Shown here in pieces: positions 33,935-42,185 of a stretch of DNA of 64,000 nucleotides. Both the position numbers and the translations under genes were made by a program. This DNA is from an uncultured Collinsella sp. GTDB taxonomy: Bacteria > Actinomycetota > Coriobacteriia > Coriobacteriales > Coriobacteriaceae. Every line of letters begins with the position of its first letter. Position 1 is the stretch's first letter. Below the pieces are notes generated by a model, which saw only the letters and a program-made list of their open reading frames with translations, ran no database searches and was not told the origin of the DNA. Location: the NCBI GenBank assembly GCA_900540845.1, contig UQHS01000009.1, positions 23,047 through 87,046 of the forward strand. Direction: 5' to 3'.

Positions 33935-36001
33935 ATGGGTGCGCCCAAGACTGGCAATGTGAGGAACGTGGTGCTCGTAGGCCAAGGCGGGGTGGGCAAG
34001 ACCTCGCTCGCGGAGGCCATGCTCCACCTTTCCGGCAAGACCGCCCGCTTGGGCGGCCACGACGGCACCAAGCCCACGCTCGATTACGATGCAGAAGAGG
34101 TCAAGCGCGAGTTCTCAATCTCGACCTCCATCGCGCCCATCGACTGGAAGGGCGCCCGCATCAACGTGCTTGATGCCCCGTGTTACCCCGACTTCATCGG
34201 TGATGCCTACGCCGCTATGAGCGTGTGCGAGACGGCCCTGTTCGTGGTCGACGCGGTCGAAGGCCCTCAGCCAACCACCGTCAAGCTGTGGTATGCGGCC
34301 GAGGATCTACGCCTCGCGCGCTCGGTGTTCGTCAATCGCGTGGACAAGGAAAACGCCGATTTCGACATGTGCCTCGAGATGCTCCGCGAGCGCTTCGGCA
34401 CGCGCCTGGGTGCCGTGACGCTGCCCTGGGGCACGGGCGACGACTTCAACGGTATCATCGACCTGGTGCGCATGAAGGCCCGCCACTGCGATGGCACCAA
34501 GCAGACTGAGTCCGAGATTCCCGAGGAGTATCGCGCCGCCGCCGAGGCCGCACACGAGACGCTGTGTGAGCTCGTTGCCGAGGCGGACGATGACCTCATG
34601 GAGAAGTACCTCGAGGGCGAGACGCTCACCCAGGACGAGGTCGAGGGCCTGCTCGCCAAGGCCATCGCAAAGCGCCTGTTCGTGCCCGTGTTCGCTGGCT
34701 CCTGCATCAAGGAGCAGGGCGTGAACTCCCTCATGGATGACATCGCCACCTACTTCCCTGCGCCCACCGACTACGGCGAGATGCCGCTCATCGACGGCGA
34801 CACCTTGAAGATCTCCAGTGAAGACGAGCGCCCCGTGGTCTTCGACTTCAAGACCCTGAACGATCCCCAGCAGGGCCGCCTATCCTTCCTCAAGGTGCTC
34901 ACGGGCACCGTCGAGCCCGGCATGGAACTCGTCAATGCCCGCACGCGCAAGGGCGAGCGCCTCACGCACCTGTATGTGATGTGCGGCCGCGAGATGACCG
35001 AGGTCGGTCATGCCTACGCGGGCGACATCATCGTCGTTCCCAAGATGAGCGCCGAGACGGGCGACACGCTGTCGGTGACCGGCAAGGTCGAGGCCGCGGC
35101 GTTCGCGTTCCCCAATTCCCAGTACCGCATCGCCATCGAGGCGGAGAACCGCTCCGATGAGGACAAACTGTTCACGTTCATCGAGAAGGCCTGCGAGGCC
35201 GACCCGACCATGAGCATCGACCGCGACGAGGAGACGGCGCAGACGGTGATTTCTGCAGTTGGCGAGGCTCAGGTGAGCGTGCTGCTCAACCGCCTGGAGG
35301 AGCGCACCAAGGTCGCCGCGCATATCGTGCCGCTGCGCATCCCGTACCGCGAGACCATCCGCCGCGTGGCGAGCGCCCAGGGACGCCACAAGAAGCAGAC
35401 GGGCGGCGCCGGTCAGTTTGGCGATTGCTACCTGCGCGTCGAGCCGCTGCTCGACGGCACCGACTACGAGTTTGTGGATGAGGTCGTGGGCGGGCGCATT
35501 CCGCGTTCGCTCATCCCCGCGGTGGACAAGGGCGTTCAGGAGACGATGAAGGACGGCGTGATCGCGGGTTATCCGCTCACGGGCATTCGCGTCGCTTGCT
35601 ACGACGGTTCGTATCACCCGGTCGATTCCAACGAGATGGCCTTCCGCACGGCGGCGCGCATCGGTCTCAAGAAGGCATGCGAGGATGCCGATCCCGTGGT
35701 GCTCGAGCCCATGGAGAACATCAAGGTCACGATTCCCGAGAGCTACGCCGGCGCGGTGATGGGCGATGTGTCCGCCAGCCGCGGCCGCGTGACCGGCATG
35801 GATTCCAACGACCGAGGTGAGACCGTGGTCACGGCGACCGTGCCCTACGCCGAGCTTGTGGACTACGCCACGCGCCTGCGCTCGCTCACGCGCGGCACCG
35901 GTGACTTCATGATGGAGCCCGCCGGTTACGAGCAGGTGCCCTACGACGTGCAGCAGAAGCTCGTGGAGATTTACGAGCACAATCGCGCTCAGGGCAGGTA
36001 A
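33935..36001 (+). CDS. Elongation factor G paralogue (EF-G2/FusA2-like) with atypical G3
   Basis: A 688-aa protein with the full five-domain EF-G layout. G1 is GQGGVGKTS (16-24). G3 reads D80-A-P-C-Y-P-D86 where classical EF-G has D-T-P-G-H-x-D, so the catalytic-position His is Tyr and the Gly is Cys. G4 is NRVDKEN. Domain IV carries GRHKKQTGGAGQFGD and the C-terminus SLTRGTGDFMMEPAGYEQVP. This fits the actinobacterial FusA2 branch, whose role is unclear and which may act in ribosome recycling or be GTPase-slow. A very strong AGGGAGGTG precedes ATG. The 281-bp leader holds small hairpins (CCCGC/GCGGG near 33830) but no riboswitch I recognise. Confidence 0.85.
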   Translation: MGAPKTGNVRNVVLVGQGGVGKTSLAEAMLHLSGKTARLGGHDGTKPTLDYDAEEVKREFSISTSIAPIDWKGARINVLDAPCYPDFIGDAYAAMSVCETALFVVDAVEGPQPTTVKLWYAAEDLRLARSVFVNRVDKENADFDMCLEMLRERFGTRLGAVTLPWGTGDDFNGIIDLVRMKARHCDGTKQTESEIPEEYRAAAEAAHETLCELVAEADDDLMEKYLEGETLTQDEVEGLLAKAIAKRLFVPVFAGSCIKEQGVNSLMDDIATYFPAPTDYGEMPLIDGDTLKISSEDERPVVFDFKTLNDPQQGRLSFLKVLTGTVEPGMELVNARTRKGERLTHLYVMCGREMTEVGHAYAGDIIVVPKMSAETGDTLSVTGKVEAAAFAFPNSQYRIAIEAENRSDEDKLFTFIEKACEADPTMSIDRDEETAQTVISAVGEAQVSVLLNRLEERTKVAAHIVPLRIPYRETIRRVASAQGRHKKQTGGAGQFGDCYLRVEPLLDGTDYEFVDEVVGGRIPRSLIPAVDKGVQETMKDGVIAGYPLTGIRVACYDGSYHPVDSNEMAFRTAARIGLKKACEDADPVVLEPMENIKVTIPESYAGAVMGDVSASRGRVTGMDSNDRGETVVTATVPYAELVDYATRLRSLTRGTGDFMMEPAGYEQVPYDVQQKLVEIYEHNRAQGR

Positions 36002-36038
36002 GGCTCAAAGGCGACACGCTCCCATGTTGAGTTGAGTG

Positions 36039-36078
36039 TCGGGCCCAGTTTCGGACGTAGTGCCGGAGCCGGGCCCGA
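36039..36078 (+). terminator. Hairpin downstream of the EF-G paralogue
   Basis: TCGGGCCC (36039-36046) pairs with GGGCCCGA (36071-36078). No T-run follows, so intrinsic termination is doubtful. Confidence 0.35.
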
Positions 36079-36234
36079 ATGCTGTGTCGACAAGGGGCAT
36101 CGGGCGGGTGCGTGGCGTGTGGGGTGAGCTGCATGCTTGGTTAGGCTGGGCTCCGGGTTTCGCGTTGAATCCGACCTCATTTTCGGCGAGGGCACCATGG
36201 GTTGAGGAATGAATGAGGTTGAGACTGAGTGGCG

Positions 36235-36472
36235 TGCGGACGAGATGCAGGCTGTGCGGCTGTGGACGAGATGTAGGCTGTGCGAGTCATTTTGGATGAA
36301 ATGCAGCCTGTGCGGAAGAATTTGTACGACCTGCATTTCATCCAATCCGTCTAACTGCGGTTATGTCGATTTAAGAGGCGTGCCCCCATGGAGGGACTTG
36401 CATATCTTACATTTCATCCATCGCCGCACAGCCTGCATCTCGTCCGCAGTGCCACGGGGGAGCATTTCATCC
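36235..36472 (+). repeat. Array of seven GGAYGARATGYA motifs with a 26-bp perfect inverted repeat
   Basis: Plus-strand copies start at 36238, 36264 and 36294. Minus-strand copies end at 36343, 36419, 36445 and 36472. Copies 1 and 6 extend to a perfect 26-bp inverted repeat (36235-36260 and 36423-36448). The region (36002-36486, 485 bp) contains no gene. It could fold into a large branched structure in RNA or DNA, or hold several protein-binding sites. It directly abuts the nuclease-like gene. Confidence 0.7.
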
Positions 36473-36486
36473 AAGGACTGGATGAC

Positions 36487-37500
36487 CTACGCAATCTCAG
36501 CGTCCTCGCCGGCAACCAGGCCATTCGCTCTGCCCAGGTGCCTTCTGAGCACGAATTGCCGTAAGGCTTCGCGGCGTGTGGCGAATTCGTCGTCCAGGCG
36601 GTCTTCGCGCATCCCGGCCTTCCTCGCTATGCCGCGCATGAGCCGCTCAAAAGACTGCTGGTCAAACAGGGCGTAGCGCGTGATTGTCATGCAGTTGAAG
36701 CCCATTGCCTCCAGTGCGTTGACGCGCTCTGTATCAATCGCCGCTTGCTTGTCGGATTCGTGAATAATCCCGTTGTATTCGAAGTCCGTCTTCGCTTTTG
36801 GCAAATAGGCATCGCACTCGACATGTGTGCGTCGCGTTAGTCCTTTTGCTGCCCCGACAATGTCAATTCGGTGAGCGAGCTTGAGGCGGGAGAGATTTGC
36901 CCCGCCGAGGCGACGGGGAAGGATCAGCAACATGCACAGCGCAGTCTCCATGGGTGAACGCGCTCCGTCGCGCACAAAGGGCAAGGCACGTTTGAGTATG
37001 TTCGCCCCTCGCTGCCCCGCGGCGTTGCAGACGTGCTTCCGCAGCGCATCAACGGTGGTTAGAGGCTTTCGTTCCGTGTAGTCTCCATCGTGCAGCGGGA
37101 GCGCGTATGCACCACATAGCTCAAAGAGATATTCGATCAGCTCGGTCTCTTTCAAGGCGGTTGCGAGCTGTTGGGCGCAGACCTCAGGGCTGACCATAAA
37201 GATGCCCGAGTCAATTTTGAGCAGTCCGCTCGGCGGTATCGGATATCGCCAAACGTGCGAGACGACGCCTTTCGCCGAGCATCGCTCTGAGGGAGACCGA
37301 ACGAGTATGTGGAGTGTTGCCAGATCCTTCTGGGGAACACCGTGTGATGCTAGGAATTCTCGCGCCCTTGAGACGTCTGCGGGGTTGAATGCCTTGGGTT
37401 TCAGCGGCATGGAGGTAGAAGGCGCCGTCTCAAGGATCGGTATGCCGGGTGATACGCGCAGGCAGGTGCGGGCCGTGATATGTGACAAGACGATGCTCAT
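36487..37500 (-). CDS. PD-(D/E)XK endonuclease-domain protein (DUF559/Vsr-like)
   Basis: 337 aa from ATG 37500 (GAAGGC close upstream); ATG 37524 and 37656 extend the frame without better ribosome sites. The C-terminal domain carries a DUF559/Vsr-like nuclease core: VECDAYLP, then TDFEYNGIIHESDKQAAIDT with the D...E-x-Y pattern, then RVNALEAMGFNCMTITRYAL. The N-terminal ~200 residues, with VSHVWRYPIPPSGLLKIDSG, resemble the AbiEi-like/recognition part of proteins common in Coriobacteriia. It may be a solitary nuclease of a defence or repair type. The motif array and ribonucleotide-reductase fragments on either side suggest a rearranged locus. Confidence 0.6.
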   Translation of the reverse strand: MSIVLSHITARTCLRVSPGIPILETAPSTSMPLKPKAFNPADVSRAREFLASHGVPQKDLATLHILVRSPSERCSAKGVVSHVWRYPIPPSGLLKIDSGIFMVSPEVCAQQLATALKETELIEYLFELCGAYALPLHDGDYTERKPLTTVDALRKHVCNAAGQRGANILKRALPFVRDGARSPMETALCMLLILPRRLGGANLSRLKLAHRIDIVGAAKGLTRRTHVECDAYLPKAKTDFEYNGIIHESDKQAAIDTERVNALEAMGFNCMTITRYALFDQQSFERLMRGIARKAGMREDRLDDEFATRREALRQFVLRRHLGRANGLVAGEDAEIA

Positions 37501-37743
37501 GCCTTCATGGTGCACCGTGTGCATCGCCGGCGGATTGAGAAAAGCAAAATGTGAAAGGGTGACGGGTGAGGGCTCTTGCACGGTTCTGACACTCAAACAT
37601 GCAGTCCTCTTGTGCCAGCGCGCCCCGAACCTCCATGCTCGCACTTGTAGAGCCATTTGACCGCGCGGCCAGAGTTCGCTCGACGGGACCTCCCGCGCTC
37701 GCCTCCACGGACGCGTATGTCGAATCCCCTTGCGCCCGCGCCC

Positions 37744-37848
37744 TTACAGGTCGTCCACCAAAGCCGTGCTCTTTGCGTACGCGGTGCTCTTCGTCTCGAA
37801 AAAGTCCGTCTTCACCATGTTGGCGTTCGAGTGCTGGCTCGCCAGCGC
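37744..37848 (-). pseudogene. C-terminal fragment of ribonucleotide reductase beta subunit
   Basis: Reads NANMVKTDFFETKSTAYAKS then TALVDDL and stop on the minus strand. The NFFE-x-(R/K)xTxY pattern and acidic tail match the last residues of NrdB/NrdF, the part that docks on the alpha subunit. The rest of the gene is absent. Its broken end meets the alpha-subunit fragment at about 37840-37848. Confidence 0.55.
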
Positions 37849-38013
37849 CACATCGACCAGGCGCAGTCGATGAATCTCTACATCACAAACGACTACACCC
37901 TGCGGCAGGTGCTCGGTTTGTATATCGACGCGTGGCGTCATGGCGTGAAGACCATCTACTACGTGCGGAGCAGATCCTTGGAGGTCGAGGAATGCGAATC
38001 GTGTTCTGCATAA
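37840..38013 (+). pseudogene. C-terminal fragment of ribonucleotide reductase alpha subunit
   Basis: Reads RQRHIDQAQSMNLYITNDYT, then LGLYIDAWRHGVKTIYYVRS and the redox tail ECESCSA followed by stop. IDQxQSMNL and W..G.KT.YY.R are signatures of the alpha-subunit C-terminus, and the CxxC tail passes electrons to the active site. Only about 57 residues remain, with no start. It points away from the beta fragment. Confidence 0.7.
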
Positions 38014-38301
38014 AATGTCGGGAAGCGGTGTGTTGCCCAGATATGTGACTTGTACCTGCAGTTTTAATTGTTCGAAATCTGTTTGTGCCGCACACCCCTT
38101 TTATTTGACAAATTCCTATCGCTGAGCAGGCGTTTTAATCAAAGTAACATATGTATACAAACTCACTGATGTGCGGAGTCTGTGCGCTTCTTGATATGCA
38201 TGTATTACTGATAGGAAAATGGATAAGAGCATCTATACTGGCACGAATTGATTATCCAATATTCGATCAGATTGTCGCTGCATGAGTTGAGAGGTGAAGT
38301 A
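38014..38301 (+). promoter_or_regulatory. AT-rich upstream region of the HTH gene
   Basis: These 288 bp are far more AT-rich than their surroundings and hold no gene. TTGACA lies at about 38106 without a well-placed -10. A CGAAT-N12-ATTCG dyad at about 38242-38263 could be an operator close to the HTH gene, perhaps for autoregulation. Confidence 0.3.
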
Positions 38302-38697
38302 ATGGCAGAGCAAAAAGTAGGACGTGTGTATAGCGCAAAGGTGCGCAGGCAGGCCGTGAACGCCCTTGCCGAGGGGGCTGGCCATCGCGCCCTTGCCTCC
38401 AAGTTGGGCATCCCCGATGCCACCGCACGTCAGTGGGCCCGCGCGTATGCGGTCGGAGGTCGCTCTGCTGTGCTCAACGCCGGTTCGCGTCATCGCGTCT
38501 ATCCCTATGAGCTCAAACTGTCCGCGGTGAAGGACCGCCTGGAGAACGGCATGACGGTTCGCGAGGTCATGATCAAGCACGGCATTCCCAGCGAGTCCTC
38601 CGTCAAGACCTGGTGCCGCCAGTATCGCGAACATGGCCCCGAGGCCCTCGTGAACAAGCCTCGTGGCGTCAAGCCTCGTCATTTGCGTGAGCAGTAG
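38302..38697 (+). CDS. Orphan helix-turn-helix protein (transposase OrfA-like)
   Basis: 131 aa with two tandem helix-turn-helix units: VRRQAVNALAEGAGHRALAS and KLGIPDATARQWARAY in the first half, VREVMIKHGIPSESSVKTW in the second. This doubled HTH_28-type layout is that of IS3/IS150-family OrfA, but there is no OrfB integrase, no terminal repeats, and codon use is like the chromosome. AGAGGTGAAG precedes ATG. It may be a domesticated DNA-binding protein. Targets unknown; a nearby AT-rich dyad may be its own site. Confidence 0.65.
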   Translation: MAEQKVGRVYSAKVRRQAVNALAEGAGHRALASKLGIPDATARQWARAYAVGGRSAVLNAGSRHRVYPYELKLSAVKDRLENGMTVREVMIKHGIPSESSVKTWCRQYREHGPEALVNKPRGVKPRHLREQ

Positions 38698-38797
38698 GCA
38701 CGGCGGACTTTAACTGATACAAAAGACGATTCATATTCGGCGTGCTATCATGCTGTGCGTGTAAAATCGGCTTCACGCATGGGAGAAGGGACCGTAC

Positions 38798-39982
38798 ATG
38801 CTGAATGCGATTGAGATTTCGCCCAAGGTCTGGTGGGTCGGCGGCATCGACTGGAACGAGCGTCTGTTCCACGGCTATACCACTGAGCGTGGCATCACGT
38901 ACAACGCCTACCTCATCATGGATGAGAAGGTCACTCTTATCGACACGTGCAAGGCGACGTTCTCAAACGAGCTGGTGCAGCGCATCTCCCAGATCGTCGA
39001 TCCTTCCAAGATCGACGTCGTGATCGCCAATCACGTCGAGATGGATCACTCGGGCTCCCTGCCGGTCATTCACGAGATCGCCCCCAACGCGCAGATCTAC
39101 GCATCGGCGGGCGCGGGCGTCAACGAGGTGCGTGCGCATTTTGGCATCGAGGCGACCCCGGTCAAGTCGGGCGACACCCTGTGCATCGGTGAGCGCACCC
39201 TCACGTTTGTGACCACCCCCATGGTGCACTGGCCCGACAACATGGTCACGTATTCCGACGTCGACCAGATTCTCTTCTCCAACGACGCGTTTGGCCAGCA
39301 TTACGCCACCACCAAGCGCTTCGACGACGAGAACGACCTGTGCGAGATCTTCAAGCAGGCGAAGAAGTACTACGCCAACATCGTGTGGCCGTATGGCATG
39401 CAGGCGCATAAGGCGCTCGAGGCCGTCAAGGGCCTGGAGCTCAAGATGATCGCCCCGAGCCACGGCTGCATCTGGCGCTCGCACATCGCCGAGATTCTCG
39501 AAATGTATGAGGCCTGGACCACCTATCAGACGCAAGAGAAGGCCGTTGTGGTGTTCGACTCCATGTGGCACTCCACCGAGGACATGGCGCGCGAGATTTG
39601 TGACGCCTTTATCGCCGAGGGCATTTCCGCCCAGCTCATCGATGTCAAGAACACGCACATCTCTGACATCATGCTGTATATGTGCGACGCGAAATATGTT
39701 GCCGTGGGCTCGCCGACGCTCAACTCCAACATGCTGCCCACGGTGGCGAGTTTTCTCACGTACATGCGCGGCTTGTCGCCTAAAAACGAGCAGCGCATCG
39801 GCTTGGCGTTTGGTTCCTACGGCTGGGCTCCGCTTGGCCCCAAGCAGGTGTACGCCGAGCTCGAGAACGCTAAGTTCCAGCTGCCGGTTCCCGTGGTTGC
39901 GCAGCAGTGGGTGCCTTCCGCCGAGAACCTGGCCGAGCTGCAGGACACGGTGCGCAAGATGATTGAGGCCGCCCGCGCATAA
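38798..39982 (+). CDS. Flavodiiron protein (FprA/A-type flavoprotein)
   Basis: A 394-aa cytosolic enzyme that reduces O2 to water and/or NO to N2O to protect anaerobes. The N-terminal metallo-beta-lactamase-like diiron domain carries NHVEMDHSG (His-x-Glu-x-Asp-His), HWPDNM and SNDAFGQH, with PSHGCIWR supplying the last His. The C-terminal flavodoxin domain (about 250-394) shows VVFDSMWHSTEDMA and SPTLNSNMLP. There is no fused rubredoxin or flavin reductase, so it is the simple class A form. GGAGAAGGG precedes ATG. It has its own terminator. Confidence 0.95.
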   Translation: MLNAIEISPKVWWVGGIDWNERLFHGYTTERGITYNAYLIMDEKVTLIDTCKATFSNELVQRISQIVDPSKIDVVIANHVEMDHSGSLPVIHEIAPNAQIYASAGAGVNEVRAHFGIEATPVKSGDTLCIGERTLTFVTTPMVHWPDNMVTYSDVDQILFSNDAFGQHYATTKRFDDENDLCEIFKQAKKYYANIVWPYGMQAHKALEAVKGLELKMIAPSHGCIWRSHIAEILEMYEAWTTYQTQEKAVVVFDSMWHSTEDMAREICDAFIAEGISAQLIDVKNTHISDIMLYMCDAKYVAVGSPTLNSNMLPTVASFLTYMRGLSPKNEQRIGLAFGSYGWAPLGPKQVYAELENAKFQLPVPVVAQQWVPSAENLAELQDTVRKMIEAARA

Positions 39983-40013
39983 TTTCCGGCGCTTATGGCA
40001 CATCGACGATGTG

Positions 40014-40060
40014 CGTCGCCCGGGTCCCGATGCAAACGGGGCCCGGGCGACGTGTATTTT
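40014..40060 (+). terminator. Intrinsic terminator after the flavodiiron gene
   Basis: CGTCGCCCGGG (40014-40024) pairs with CCCGGGCGACG (40042-40052), with a 17-nt loop, followed by TGTATTTT. The form is that of a Rho-independent terminator. Confidence 0.75.
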
Positions 40061-40231
40061 GCAGCGAGAGGCCTTCGCGCAGCGCCTTGTGCCCCGCTAA
40101 GGCTTGCTTTCCGCCGGGTAGGTTTACCCGGGATCGCCGTGCCACCGCGCTGTTTTATTGAAGGGCGGGCGGCGCCCCTCCCTTCGTTATACAATTTTGG
40201 ACACACGTGACTTCGCAAGAAAGGTTTGTCC

Positions 40232-42094
40232 ATGTGCGGATTCGTAGGTTTTACCGGCCATGTTGAGAACGAGCAGGAAGTTCTCACCGCGATGATGGAC
40301 CGCATCGTCCACCGCGGCCCCGACATGGGCGGAACCCATATCAAGGACGGCGTCGCGCTCGGTTTCCGCCGCCTGTCCATTCTCGATCTCACCGAGGCGG
40401 GTGCTCAGCCCATGGGCAACGAGGACGGCTCCGTGTTCGTTGTGTTCAATGGCGAGATTTACAACTTCCAGGAGCTGCGCGCCGAGCTCGAGGCCGCGGG
40501 TCACGTATTCCATTGCGGTGCGGACACCGAGGTCCTCGTTCACGGATACGAGGAATGGGGTGAGAGCCTGGTCGATCGCCTGCGCGGCATGTATGGCTTC
40601 GTGGTGCACGACATGCGCGCGGGTAAGTTGTTTGGCGCTCGTGACATTTTTGGCATCAAACCTTTCTATTATTATCAGACCGCCAAGGGCGACCTGCTGT
40701 TTGGCAGCGAGATCAAGAGCTTCCTCGAGCACCCGGATTTCGTGAAAGCGGTGAATAAGGGGGCTCTGCGTCCGTACCTGACCATGCAGTTCCCCGCCAC
40801 GGACGAGACCTTCTTCGCCGGTGTCTTTAAGCTGCCGGCGGCCCACTGCTTCACGTACGACATCGCCGCAGGGCGCATGGACGTGCGTCGCTATTGGGAT
40901 GCCGACTTCTCCGACGACGACTCCAAGACGTTCGATGAGTATGTTGAGGAATGCGACGCCGTGGTTCACGAGAGCGTCGCGGCCCATCGCATCGCGGACG
41001 TGAAGGTCGGTTCCTTCCTGTCTGGTGGCGTCGATTCCAGCTACATCGCCGCATGCCTCATGCCCGACAAGACGTTCTCCGTGGGCTTCGAATACAAGGA
41101 TTTCAACGAGACCAATTACGCCGCCGAGCTGTCCGATAAGCTCGGCATCGAGAACTATCGCAAGATGGTGTCGGCAGACGAGTTCTTCGAGGCGCTGCCC
41201 CAGATCCAGTACCACATGGATGAGCCGCAGAGCAATTTGTCCTCGGTGCCTCTGTGGTTCTTGGCCCAGCTCGCCGCCGAGCAAGTCACCGTCGTCCTTT
41301 CCGGAGAGGGCGCCGACGAGCTGTTCGCAGGGTACGCCTATTACGAAGACGTGCCCTCCATCGCGCGGTTCAAGCGTATCGTGCCTCGGGGCCTGCGCCG
41401 CGCCCTGGGTTCCTTCGTGGCTGACAAACCGTACTTCAAGGGCAGGAACTTCCTGCTCAAGGCCGCAGAGATGCCCGAGAAGTGGTTCACGGGCCAGGCG
41501 TTCGTGTATCGTCCGGATGAAATCGACGATATCGTCAAGCCCGCATACGCGCAGGGTCCCGATGCCTTCGAGCTGTGCGCTCCAGTGTACGATCGCGTCC
41601 GGAATTTCTGCGACCTCTCCAAGCGCCAGTACCTCGACATGAACATGTGGCTGCCCGGCGACATTCTGCTCAAGGCCGACAAGATGTGCATGGCCCACTC
41701 GCTCGAGCTGCGCGTCCCGTTCCTCGACAAGCGGGTCATGGAGTTTGCCCAGCATATCCCCGCGCGTTTTCGCGTGAACGAAAGCGGCAACAAGCAGGTC
41801 GTGCGCCATGCCGCTAACCGCATCCTCCCCGACGAGTGGGCGACGCGCCCCAAGAAGGGCTTCCCGGTTCCGCTCAAGTTCTGGTTGCGCGAGCAGAAGT
41901 ACTACGACTACGTGAAGGAGTACTTCACCGCTCCGTGGGCCGAGGAGTTCTTCGACACTTCTAAGCTCATGGCGATGCTCGACGAGCACTTCGAGGGCCG
42001 GGCACTCAACCAGCGCAAGATCTACACGGCGCTCACGTTCCTCGTCTGGTACAAGCGCTACTTCATCGACGAGACCGTCCCCACCGCTGCGTGA
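40232..42094 (+). CDS. asnB: Glutamine-hydrolysing asparagine synthetase-type amidotransferase
   Basis: A 620-aa two-domain enzyme. Cys2 after the removable Met (MCGFVGFTG) is the glutaminase nucleophile, and RLSILD, NGEIYN and GADTEV build the glutaminase site. The C-terminal synthetase domain has the PP-loop SGGVDSSYIA and SGEGADELFAGY. It makes asparagine from aspartate, glutamine and ATP, though AsnB homologues in some Gram-positives instead amidate peptidoglycan diaminopimelate. The MurE-like genes directly downstream keep that second role open. ATG 40232 has AAGAAAGG upstream and must be used to expose Cys2. TACAAT at 40190-40195 may be the -10. Confidence 0.93.
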   Translation: MCGFVGFTGHVENEQEVLTAMMDRIVHRGPDMGGTHIKDGVALGFRRLSILDLTEAGAQPMGNEDGSVFVVFNGEIYNFQELRAELEAAGHVFHCGADTEVLVHGYEEWGESLVDRLRGMYGFVVHDMRAGKLFGARDIFGIKPFYYYQTAKGDLLFGSEIKSFLEHPDFVKAVNKGALRPYLTMQFPATDETFFAGVFKLPAAHCFTYDIAAGRMDVRRYWDADFSDDDSKTFDEYVEECDAVVHESVAAHRIADVKVGSFLSGGVDSSYIAACLMPDKTFSVGFEYKDFNETNYAAELSDKLGIENYRKMVSADEFFEALPQIQYHMDEPQSNLSSVPLWFLAQLAAEQVTVVLSGEGADELFAGYAYYEDVPSIARFKRIVPRGLRRALGSFVADKPYFKGRNFLLKAAEMPEKWFTGQAFVYRPDEIDDIVKPAYAQGPDAFELCAPVYDRVRNFCDLSKRQYLDMNMWLPGDILLKADKMCMAHSLELRVPFLDKRVMEFAQHIPARFRVNESGNKQVVRHAANRILPDEWATRPKKGFPVPLKFWLREQKYYDYVKEYFTAPWAEEFFDTSKLMAMLDEHFEGRALNQRKIYTALTFLVWYKRYFIDETVPTAA

Positions 42095-42185
42095 TATCGC
42101 GCGCGGGCCGATACCCGTCGATCGCCAGGGCAACGTCGCGGGCGGAGATGTTCAGCTCCGCCCACCTGCATATCGAGGAGACTTC

